This document shows positions 32,885 through 39,839 of a stretch of DNA of 39,839 nt, in pieces. The translations under genes and the position numbers were made by a program. Position 1 is the stretch's first letter. Every line of letters starts with the position of its first letter. The notes beneath the pieces are model-generated. The model saw only the letters and a program-made list of their open reading frames with translations, did no database searches and was not told the DNA's origin. This DNA comes from an uncultured Eubacteriales bacterium (GTDB lineage: Bacteria > Bacillota > Clostridia > Oscillospirales > Butyricicoccaceae): positions 1 to 39,839 of the forward strand of contig CAJUIK010000002.1 of the NCBI GenBank assembly GCA_910585875.1, in the 5' to 3' direction.

Positions 32885-34165
32885 TTGAAACTGGAACTTG
32901 GATACGTCAATATCCATGATATTCAGTTTGCCGACCAGTCCAAGGTTGAGGGCGGCGTCCTGTATGTCAATCAGGACGACGTGAAAAACCTGGTGTTGGA
33001 AGACGAGAATATCAAATCAGTTACTCTGGAAATCGCAAAACCCGGCGAGAGCGTGCGCATCATGCCTGTAAAGGACGTGATCGAGCCCCGCTGCAAGGTG
33101 GAGGGCCCCGGCGATATTTTCCCCGGCGTGATCTCCAAGGTCGACACTGTGGGCAGCGGCAAGACCAACGTGCTGCGCGGCTCCGCCGTCGTTACAACCG
33201 GCAAGATCGTGGCTTTCCAGGAAGGCATTATCGATATGAGCGGCGAGGGCGCCAAGTACACCCCCTTCTCTCAGACAAACAACCTGGTGCTGGTCATCGA
33301 GCCCATCGACGGCCTGAAGCAGCACGACCATGAGAAGGCCGTCCGCTTCGCCGGCTTGAAGACCGCCAAATTCCTGGGCGAGCTGGCCAAGAACGTGACT
33401 CCCGACGAGACCGAGGTCTTTGAGACCTACGGCGTCAAGGAAGGCCTGGAGAAAATGCCCAACCTGCCTCGCGTGGCTTATGTCCAGATGCTGCAGAGCC
33501 AGGGCCTGATGCACGACACCTATGTCTATGGCGTAGACGCCAAGCGCACTCTGTCCACCATCATGAACCCCACAGAGGGCATGGACGGCGCGATCCTGAG
33601 CGGCAACTGCGTGTCCGCCTGCGATAAGAACACCACCTACCACCACCTGAACAACCCCGTCGTGAAGGATCTGTTCGCCCAGCACGGCAAGACCCTGAAC
33701 TTTGTGGGCATGATTCTGACCAACGAGAACGTCTACCTGGCCGACAAGCAGCGCTCCTCCGATTGGACCGCCAAGCTCTGCCGCTGGCTGGATCTGGACG
33801 GCGCGGTGGTTTCTCAGGAAGGCTTCGGCAACCCGGACACCGACCTGATTATGAACTGCGTGAAAATTGAAAACCAGGGCGTTAAGACGGTTATCATCAC
33901 CGACGAATACGCCGGCCAGGACGGCAAGTCCCAGTCCCTGGCTGACGCCGATCCCAAGGCCGACGCCGTTGTCACTGGCGGCAACGCGAATATGGTCATT
34001 CACCTGGGTAAGATGGATAAAGTCATCGGCTATCCCGAAACTGCCAACATCATCGCCGGCGGCCACGAAGGCAGCCTGAACGCGGACGGCAGCATCGACG
34101 CCGAGCTCCAGGTTATCACCGGCGCCACCAACGAACTCGGCTTCAACAAGCTGAGCGCCAGATAA
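32885..34165 (+). CDS. grdE: glycine reductase component B, pyruvoyl proprotein
   Basis: The protein has 426 residues. I take TTG 32885, 6 bases after ggaggtg, as the start; the ATG at 32870 overlaps that ribosome site. With this start the self-cleavage site Asn241-Cys242 falls in GNCVSACDKN, the position known for GrdE, which supports the choice. Cleavage yields two subunits, the larger-numbered one carrying a pyruvoyl group that binds the amino group of glycine as a Schiff base. With GrdB it forms protein B. The N-terminus LELGYVNIHDIQF is typical. Confidence 0.93.
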   Translation: MKLELGYVNIHDIQFADQSKVEGGVLYVNQDDVKNLVLEDENIKSVTLEIAKPGESVRIMPVKDVIEPRCKVEGPGDIFPGVISKVDTVGSGKTNVLRGSAVVTTGKIVAFQEGIIDMSGEGAKYTPFSQTNNLVLVIEPIDGLKQHDHEKAVRFAGLKTAKFLGELAKNVTPDETEVFETYGVKEGLEKMPNLPRVAYVQMLQSQGLMHDTYVYGVDAKRTLSTIMNPTEGMDGAILSGNCVSACDKNTTYHHLNNPVVKDLFAQHGKTLNFVGMILTNENVYLADKQRSSDWTAKLCRWLDLDGAVVSQEGFGNPDTDLIMNCVKIENQGVKTVIITDEYAGQDGKSQSLADADPKADAVVTGGNANMVIHLGKMDKVIGYPETANIIAGGHEGSLNADGSIDAELQVITGATNELGFNKLSAR

Positions 34166-34185
34166 CGGAAGGAGGTCAAAGAATA

Positions 34186-35490
34186 ATGAGCATCAGAGTC
34201 GTTCATTATATCAACCAGTTCTTCGCCAACATCGGCGGCGAGGAAAAGGCTGATATCAAGCCTGAGCTGCGGGTTGGCGAAGTCATCGGCCCCGGCATGG
34301 CCTTCAAGGCCCAGTTCAAAGACGAGGCCGAAATCGTCGCCACCATCATCTGCGGCGACTCCTACTTTGGCGAAAATACCAAAGAGGCTACAGCCGAGAT
34401 CATGAAGATGATCAAGGACCAGAAGCCCGATCTGTTTATCGCGGGTCCCGCTTTCAACGCCGGCCGTTATGGTTTTGCCTGCGGCAACATCACCAAGGCT
34501 GTGAAGGAAGAGCTGGGCATCCCTGTTCTGACCGGTATGTATAAAGAGAACCCCGGCGCCGACTACGCTAAGGACGTTTATATCGTCTCCACAAAGAACA
34601 GCGCCGCCGGCATGAAGGACGCCGTGAGCAAGATGGCTCCTCTGGCCCTGAAGCTGGCCAAAGGCGAGGAAATCCTGTCCTCCGCCGAAGAGGGTTATAT
34701 CCCCAACGGCATCCGCAAGAATTTCTTTGAAGACAAGCGCGGTTCTGCCCGCGCCGTCGATATGCTGCTGAAGAAGCTGGCCGGCAAGGAATTCGTCACC
34801 GAGTTCCCCATGCCCAACTTCGACCGCGTGGATCCCAACCCCGCCGTCAAGGATCTGGCTCACGCCACTGTGGCTCTGGTCACCTCCGGCGGCATCGTGC
34901 CCAAGGGCAACCCGGACCATATCGAATCCTCCTCTGCTTCCCATTACGGCAAGTATGACATCGAGGGCGTTATGGACCTGACCGACGCCACCTATGAAAC
35001 CGCTCACGGCGGCTATGACCCGGTCTACGCCAACGCCGACGCCGACCGTGTTCTGCCTGTGGACGTGCTGCGCGACCTGGAAAAAGAAGGCCGCATCGGC
35101 AAGCTGCACCGTTATTTCTACACCACTGTGGGCAACGGCACCGCCGTGGCCAGCGCCAAGGCTTTTGCCGAAGAGTTCTCCAAGGAGCTGAAGGCTGACG
35201 GGGTCGACGCCGTTATCCTCACCTCCACGTGAGGCACCTGCACACGTTGCGGCGCAACGTTGGTTAAAGAAGTAGAGCGCGCGGGCATCCCCGTCGTTCA
35301 TATGTGCACAGTTACCCCGATTTCTCTGACGGTCGGCGCGAACAGAATCGTGCCCACCATCGCGATCCCTCACCCCCTGGGCAACCCTGAGCTGACCCAC
35401 GAGGAGGAAAAGGCCCTGAGAAGAGGCCTGGTCGAAAAGGCCCTGAAGGCCCTGGAGACCGAAGTGACCGAGCAGACAATTTTTGAATAA
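34186..35490 (+). CDS. grdB: glycine reductase selenoprotein B
   Basis: The product has 434 residues with an in-frame TGA at 35230-35232 read as selenocysteine 349, in the context STUGTCTRCG (UxxCxxC). The stretch after it (GIPVVHMCTVTPI to TIFE) is conserved, so the gene does not end at the TGA. A perfect 7-bp hairpin begins 11 bases after the TGA and should be the SECIS. Protein B takes the carboxymethyl group of glycine and releases ammonia. The family also contains sarcosine (GrdF) and betaine (GrdH) versions; the surrounding operon favours the glycine enzyme. aggaggtc precedes ATG 34186. Confidence 0.95.
35244..35260 (+). promoter_or_regulatory. bacterial SECIS hairpin of grdB
   Basis: ACGTTGC-GGC-GCAACGT is a perfect 7-bp stem with a three-base loop, starting 11 bases after the selenocysteine TGA. 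Its place fits the binding range of SelB. Confidence 0.65.
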
Positions 35491-35514
35491 TTGTTAGTTA
35501 GGAGTGTCGTCGAA

Positions 35515-36444
35515 ATGAGCAAAATTTATGACGTTATCATCATCGGCGCCGGCCCCGCCGGCCTGGCCGCCGCGCTTTATGCCGGCAGAGCCCGCCTGAG
35601 CACCTTGATCATCGAGAAGATCAAGGACGGCGGACAGATCGTCATCACCGATGAGATCGAAAATTATCCCGGCGCCGTTGAGGGCGAGTCCGGCCCCTCC
35701 TTGATCGCCAAGATGGTGGCCCAGGCCAACCACTTTGGCGCGGAAAAGGTGTTTGACACCGTGATGGACGTGGAACTGGAAGGCGACGTGAAAGTGATCA
35801 AGGGCGCTAAAGCCGAATACCAGGGCAAGACCGTGATCATCGCCACCGGCGCTTCTCCCAAGCCCATCGGCTGCCCCGGCGAGAAAGAGCTGACAGGCAA
35901 AGGCGTTTCTTACTGCGCCACCTGCGACGGCAATTTCTTCGAGGACTTTGAGATCTATGTGGTGGGCGGCGGCGACAGCGCAGTGGAAGAAGCCCTGTAC
36001 TTGACAAAGTTCGGCCGAAAGGTTACACTGATTCATAGAAGAGACGAACTGAGAGCCGCCAAGTCCATTCAGGAGAAGGCGTTTGCCAACCCCAAGATGG
36101 AGTTTATGTGGGATAGCGTCATTGAAGAACTCAAGGGCGACGACATTCTGACCAGCATGGTCGTCAAGAACGTCAAGACCGGCGAAGTGAAGGAGATCCA
36201 GGCCGATCCGGAAGACGGCACGTTCGGCGTCTTCGTGTTCATCGGTTATGATCCTCAGTCCAAGGTCTTTGAGGGCAAAGTCAACATGGAGCATGGTTAC
36301 ATCGTCACCGATGAAAACATGAAAACCAATATCCCCGGCGTATTCGCCGCTGGCGACATCCGCGTGAAGAGCCTGCGTCAGGTAGTAACCGCCGCCGCCG
36401 ACGGCGCCATCGCCGCCGTGCAGTGCGAGAAATACCTCGGTTAA
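35515..36444 (+). CDS. trxB: thioredoxin reductase
   Basis: The enzyme has 309 residues, starting at ATG 35515 (aggag 10 bases upstream) rather than TTG 35491. FAD-binding GAGPAG is at residues 11-16, the redox pair CATC at C134/C137, and VVGGGDSAVEEAL with HRRDEL marks the NADPH domain. It passes electrons from NADPH to the thioredoxin encoded next. Located inside the grd operon, it supplies the reducing power for regenerating GrdA. Confidence 0.95.
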   Translation: MSKIYDVIIIGAGPAGLAAALYAGRARLSTLIIEKIKDGGQIVITDEIENYPGAVEGESGPSLIAKMVAQANHFGAEKVFDTVMDVELEGDVKVIKGAKAEYQGKTVIIATGASPKPIGCPGEKELTGKGVSYCATCDGNFFEDFEIYVVGGGDSAVEEALYLTKFGRKVTLIHRRDELRAAKSIQEKAFANPKMEFMWDSVIEELKGDDILTSMVVKNVKTGEVKEIQADPEDGTFGVFVFIGYDPQSKVFEGKVNMEHGYIVTDENMKTNIPGVFAAGDIRVKSLRQVVTAAADGAIAAVQCEKYLG

Positions 36445-36475
36445 TCTCTATACAACGAACAAGGAGGATATTCCA

Positions 36476-36793
36476 ATGGTTGAGCTGACAAAAGAGAACT
36501 TTGAAGAAGAAGTTCTGAAGGCAGAAGGCAAAGTGTTCGTGGACTTCTATGGCGACGGCTGCGTGCCCTGCGCCGCTCTGATGCCCCATGTCCATGAGTA
36601 TGCCGAAACCTACGGCGACAAGCTGAAGTTCTGCGCTCTGAACACCACAAAAGCCCGCCGCCTGGCCATCGCCCAGAAGGTCATGGGTCTGCCTGTTATG
36701 GCGATCTATGAGAACGGCGCCCAGATCGACGCGCTGGTGAAAGAGGACTGCACCATCGAGAGCATCAAGGAGATGATTGAGAAGCACATCTAA
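36476..36793 (+). CDS. trxA: glycine-reductase thioredoxin
   Basis: This 105-residue thioredoxin fold has the active site GCVPC (C29, C32) in place of the common WCGPC. This variant is known from thioredoxins of glycine-reducing clostridia. aaggagg precedes ATG 36476. It reduces oxidised selenoprotein A after acetyl transfer. It lies 31 bases after trxB; a ~200-base structured gap separates it from grdA. Confidence 0.95.
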   Translation: MVELTKENFEEEVLKAEGKVFVDFYGDGCVPCAALMPHVHEYAETYGDKLKFCALNTTKARRLAIAQKVMGLPVMAIYENGAQIDALVKEDCTIESIKEMIEKHI

Positions 36794-36879
36794 GGCGTTA
36801 TTAGATGAGCTGACAATTTCCCTGGCCCGACCCGAGCTCAGCCTGCTCTTTGAGCCGGCGGCTCGCTGCTAAATCTTGC

Positions 36880-36962
36880 GTGAGAGCGCGGCCCGGCCCC
36901 CTTTTGGGCCGGCCGGGCGGCGCTTCTGACGAGGGGCGAAAGCCAAAAGGCTTTGCCCTGGA
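36880..36962 (+). other. two GC-rich hairpins between trxA and grdA
   Basis: A very GC-rich hairpin (about 36888-36922, loop around CTTTTG) is followed by a second one (about 36931-36960, loop AAAA). Neither has a proper T tract, so they are more likely processing or stability elements that set grdA expression than terminators. Confidence 0.5.
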
Positions 36963-36995
36963 TATAAAAAATCTATCAGAAGGAGGAAGAGAGCC

Positions 36996-37469
36996 ATGAG
37001 TATATTGTCTGGTAAGAAAGTCATTATCATCGGCGATAGAGATGGCATCCCAGGTCCCGCCATTGAAGAATGTGCGAAGACCGCGGGCGCAGAAGTAGTC
37101 TTCTCCTCTACGGAGTGCTTCGTCTGAACCGCCGCCGGCGCAATGGACCTGGAAAACCAAAAGAGAGTGAAGGAGTTTGCCGAACAGTACGGCGCTGAGA
37201 ACATTGTTGTTCTGCTGGGCGCCGCGGAGGGCGAGGCCTCTGGCCTGGCCGCCGAAACTGTGACAGCGGGCGACCCCACTTATGCAGGTCCGTTGACAGG
37301 AGTCTCGTTGGGACTCACGGTTTATCACATTTGCGAGCCTGAAATCAAAGCTGAAGTTGACGAGGGCGTTTACGAAGACCAGATCTCCATGATGGAGATG
37401 GTTCTGGATGTCGACGATATCGTCAATGAAATGAGCGGTATCAGAGATCAGTACTGTAAGTATCTCTAA
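36996..37469 (+). CDS. grdA: glycine reductase selenoprotein A
   Basis: The product has 157 residues with TGA at 37125-37127 read as selenocysteine 44 in ECFVUTAAGAMDLE, the exact position known for GrdA. aaggagga precedes ATG 36996. The selenol takes the carboxymethyl group from protein B and forms a selenoether that protein C turns into acetyl-thioester and acetyl phosphate. A start after the TGA at 37143 would miss the first third. Any SECIS after the TGA is less clear than in grdB. A terminator follows. Confidence 0.96.
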
Positions 37470-37482
37470 GATCTAAGGAACG

Positions 37483-37526
37483 ATGGCGATATGGCGAATC
37501 AAATCGTCATATCGCCATTTTCTTTT
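37483..37526 (+). terminator. terminator between grdA and grdC
   Basis: A perfect 11-bp stem (37483-37493/37508-37518) is followed by TTTCTTTT. It should let grdA be made in excess over grdC and grdD. Confidence 0.8.
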
Positions 37527-37682
37527 ATCGCGATTTATGATATGATAGTACTGGCATCATAAGAACAGGACGGATAGACCGCCCGAATTATTTACGGCTG
37601 TTTATTCTGAAACCGCTTAGATGATCCATACGCTCCGGCCCGGCCGGAAAATTGAAAAATTTGCAGAGAGGCAGTGAACAAA

Positions 37683-39227
37683 ATGAACAGCGTTATCAAA
37701 GGCGCAGGCTATGTGCTGGTGCATACGCCTGACATGGTGCTGCACGCCGGCACCACACAGACCACCGAAATGATCGTCAACCCCGAATCCGAATATCTGA
37801 AGGAGCTGCCCAATCATCTCCGCTCTTATGAGGATGTTGTGGCTTATATGCCCAACCAGACGTATATCGGCAATATGACGCCGGAAGAGCTGGCGGCCAA
37901 CGAGCAGCCTTGGGTCGGCAAGAACTGGGAGAAAGCCCAGCGTTACGGCAAATTCGGCGAGATTATGCCTCAGGACGAATTTTTGGCGCTGATGCAGGTC
38001 TGCGACGTATTTGAGCTGGTCTATCTGGACAAAGAGTTCGTCGGCCCCGTCAAGGAAAAGCTGGCCGCCGACCCTGTGATGGACGAGAGCATTCTCTCCA
38101 AGGTGGCCGAAGGCATCGACGGCGCTGAAATCAAGCGCCTGGTGGAAGAAGAGCACGCCGAGCCTCTGTATCATATGAACAAGCTGGTGGGCTGCGTCAA
38201 GCGCGCCCACGACGTGGACGTCAACCTTTCCGCCCATGTCATGTTTGAAAATATCGCCTGCAAAGCCTCCAGCGTGCTGGCTCTGCTCCATGCCGTCAAG
38301 GCCGCCGGTATCAACAAGGAAGACGTGGAATACGTCATCGACTGCGCCGAAGAGGCCTGCGGCGATATGAACCAGCGCGGCGGCGGCAACTTCGCCAAGG
38401 CGGCCGCCGAGGTGGCCGGCCTGGTCAACGCCTCCGGTTCCGACCTGCGTGGCTTCTGCGCCGCCCCTGCCCACGCTATGATCGAAGCCGCCTCCCTGGT
38501 TAAGGCCGGCTCCTACAAGTGCGTGGTCGTCACAGCCGGCGGCTGCACCGCTAAGCTGGGCATGAACGGCAAGGACCATGTGAAGAAGGGCCTGCCCGCT
38601 ATCGAGGACGTGCTGGGCGGTTTCGCCATTGTGGTCAGCGCCAACGACGGCGTCAACCCCGAAATCAACCTGGATATGCTGGGCCGCCATTGCGTCGGCA
38701 CAGGCTCCGCTCCCCAGAACGTCATCGGTTCCCTGGTGGCTGCGCCGCTGGCCAAAGGCGGTCTGAAGATCACCGACGTGGACAAATTCTCCCCCGAAAT
38801 GCAGAACCCGGATATCACAAAGCCCGCCGGCGCCGGCGACGTGCCTCTGGCTAACTACAAGATGATCGGCGCTCTGGCCGTTAAGAACGGCGAGCTGGAT
38901 AAGAAAGAGCTGGCCTCTTTCCCCGAAAAGCACGGTCTGGTGGGCTGGGCTCCCACACAGGGCCATATCCCCTCTGGCGCGCCTTACATTGGCTTCGCTC
39001 GGGAAGATATTCTGGCCGGCAAGATCAACCGCGCCATGATTATCGGCAAGGGCTCTCTGTTCCTGGGCCGCATGACGAACCTGTTTGACGGCGTTTCCTT
39101 TACCATCCAGCCCAACAGCGGCGCCCAAGCTGAAGAGGGCGTATCCGAAGAGAAGGTCAAGGGCCTGATCGCCAAGGCGATGAAGGACTTTGCCGAAACA
39201 TTGATGGCCAGCGCCGACGCCGAATAA
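37683..39227 (+). CDS. grdC: glycine reductase component C, beta subunit
   Basis: The protein has 514 residues from ATG 37683 (gagagg 10 bases upstream); GTG 37674 is too close to that site. The opening VIKGAGYVLVHTPDM and the thiolase-like centre (CKASSVLALLHAVKA, then GFCAAPAHAMIEAA) are typical of GrdC. With GrdD it converts the carboxymethyl-selenoether on GrdA to acetyl phosphate, which acetate kinase uses to make ATP. It comes after a terminator and a 160-base leader with no clear promoter, so read-through or an unseen promoter must serve it. Confidence 0.93.
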   Translation: MNSVIKGAGYVLVHTPDMVLHAGTTQTTEMIVNPESEYLKELPNHLRSYEDVVAYMPNQTYIGNMTPEELAANEQPWVGKNWEKAQRYGKFGEIMPQDEFLALMQVCDVFELVYLDKEFVGPVKEKLAADPVMDESILSKVAEGIDGAEIKRLVEEEHAEPLYHMNKLVGCVKRAHDVDVNLSAHVMFENIACKASSVLALLHAVKAAGINKEDVEYVIDCAEEACGDMNQRGGGNFAKAAAEVAGLVNASGSDLRGFCAAPAHAMIEAASLVKAGSYKCVVVTAGGCTAKLGMNGKDHVKKGLPAIEDVLGGFAIVVSANDGVNPEINLDMLGRHCVGTGSAPQNVIGSLVAAPLAKGGLKITDVDKFSPEMQNPDITKPAGAGDVPLANYKMIGALAVKNGELDKKELASFPEKHGLVGWAPTQGHIPSGAPYIGFAREDILAGKINRAMIIGKGSLFLGRMTNLFDGVSFTIQPNSGAQAEEGVSEEKVKGLIAKAMKDFAETLMASADAE

Positions 39228-39239
39228 GGGGTGTTGAAT

Positions 39240-39839
39240 ATGTCTAAATTTATTGAAAAGACCATTGCCAATACCTTTATGGAGATTGCGCAGGGTCTTG
39301 AGACAGGCAGCTTCGGCAAAAAGCCGAAGATTGCCCTGACCGGCATGGGCAGCGAGCACGGCGAGGAAAACGCCATGCAGGCTGCCGTCATGGCCGCTCG
39401 GGAAGGGATCGAGGTCTATTATATCGGTTCTCTGGAGGCTGAAGGCGTCGTCACCGTCAAAGTGGCGGACGACGAAGAAGGCCATAAGAAGATGGAAGAG
39501 ATGCTGGCCAGCCGCGAGGTGGACGCCGCCGTCACCATGCACTATCCGTTCCCCATCGGCGTTTCCACCGTGGGCCGGGTCGTCACTCCAGGCAAGGGCA
39601 AGGAGATGTTTGTGGCCACAACTACCGGCACTTCCTCCACCGACCGCATCGAAGGCATGATTAAAAACGCCATTTACGGCATTATCGCCGCCAAGACCTG
39701 CGGCGTCAAGGCGCCCACTGTGGGCATCTTGAATGTGGACGGCGCTCGCCAGACGGAAGGCGCTTTGAAAACTCTGGCGGAAAACGGCTATGATATCAAG
39801 TTTGCCGAATCCTCCAGAGCCGACGGCGGCTGCGTCATG
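39240..39839 (+). CDS. grdD: glycine reductase component C, alpha subunit (partial)
   Basis: The frame opens at ATG 39240, 12 bases after grdC, and runs without a stop to the window end: 200 codons, with the C-terminus missing. It starts SKFIEKTIANTFMEIAQGLE and continues with KIALTGMGSEHGEE, as in known GrdD. The family resembles phosphate-acetyltransferase-like PlsX folds and forms protein C with GrdC, releasing acetyl phosphate. Confidence 0.92.
   Translation, partial: MSKFIEKTIANTFMEIAQGLETGSFGKKPKIALTGMGSEHGEENAMQAAVMAAREGIEVYYIGSLEAEGVVTVKVADDEEGHKKMEEMLASREVDAAVTMHYPFPIGVSTVGRVVTPGKGKEMFVATTTGTSSTDRIEGMIKNAIYGIIAAKTCGVKAPTVGILNVDGARQTEGALKTLAENGYDIKFAESSRADGGCVM

Noticed and set aside
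35260..35490. separate small gene after the grdB TGA
   Set aside because: It is the conserved C-terminus of GrdB; the TGA is selenocysteine in UxxCxxC context.
37143..37469. 108-codon gene starting within grdA
   Set aside because: It is the part of GrdA after selenocysteine 44; the upstream 43 codons and ribosome site are clear.
37617..39542. 641-codon minus-strand frame opposite grdC/grdD
   Set aside because: The histidine-rich product has no domain and the plus strand encodes recognisable GrdC and GrdD.
1..39839. CRISPR arrays, rRNA genes or insertion sequences
   Set aside because: No regular repeat-spacer pattern, rRNA-like sequence or transposase was seen on reading both strands.

Overview
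The window reads as a piece of a Gram-positive, strictly anaerobic, amino-acid-fermenting chromosome. It most likely comes from the Bacillota, class Clostridia, in a fairly GC-rich lineage. The reasons are a complete selenocysteine system (selD, selA, selB, tRNA-Sec), a glycine reductase operon of clostridial type (grdX-E-B-trxB-trxA-A-C-D), a glycine riboswitch, Shine-Dalgarno-driven starts with frequent TTG and GTG codons, an S-layer-homology protein and a selenium-associated LysR regulator. Species cannot be fixed from the sequence alone.

Region 1 (1 to about 8,570) is an accessory island with lower GC than the rest. It begins with three tandem hairpins and a sigma-A-like promoter. Next come a helix-turn-helix gene broken by a stop at codon 3, a four-helix membrane protein, and three translationally coupled genes for large DNA methyltransferases. 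The third methyltransferase carries an N-terminal stretch with residues spaced like a PD-(D/E)XK nuclease ending in QxxxY. This cluster is my best candidate for an undescribed restriction, epigenetic or anti-phage system. The island ends in an AT-rich, nearly gene-free scar around 8,120-8,570.

Region 2 (8,570 to 18,330) is ordinary GC-rich chromosome. It holds an OFA-like MFS transporter, a GNAT acetyltransferase, a MATE pump behind a structured leader, a CofE-like ligase, a DUF3592 membrane protein, a MerR/GyrI regulator with a 19-bp-spaced promoter, an acyl-ACP thioesterase, a second GNAT, an SLH-domain secreted protein and an Mrp/NBP35 ATPase.

Region 3 (18,560 to 31,920) is the selenium region: a LysR regulator divergent from selD (itself a selenoprotein with an in-frame UGA), a cysteine-desulfurase-family protein divergent from a YedE-like selenium transporter, a TusA/YedF-like protein, a DUF3343 protein, then selA-selB and, after a few unrelated genes and an M14 peptidase, the tRNA-Sec gene. 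Together these should import selenium, deliver it as selenide or a persulfide-type intermediate, make selenophosphate, charge tRNA-Sec and decode UGA.

Region 4 (31,960 to the end) is the main customer of that machinery. A tandem glycine riboswitch with its own terminator precedes grdX, grdE (pyruvoyl proprotein), grdB (Sec), trxB, trxA, grdA (Sec), grdC and grdD (cut by the window end). Glycine is bound by protein B, passed to the Sec of GrdA as a carboxymethyl group, and released by protein C as acetyl phosphate; TrxB/TrxA re-reduce GrdA. A second promoter lies between the riboswitch terminator and grdX, and terminator or GC-rich hairpins flank grdA, suggesting segmental control of expression.
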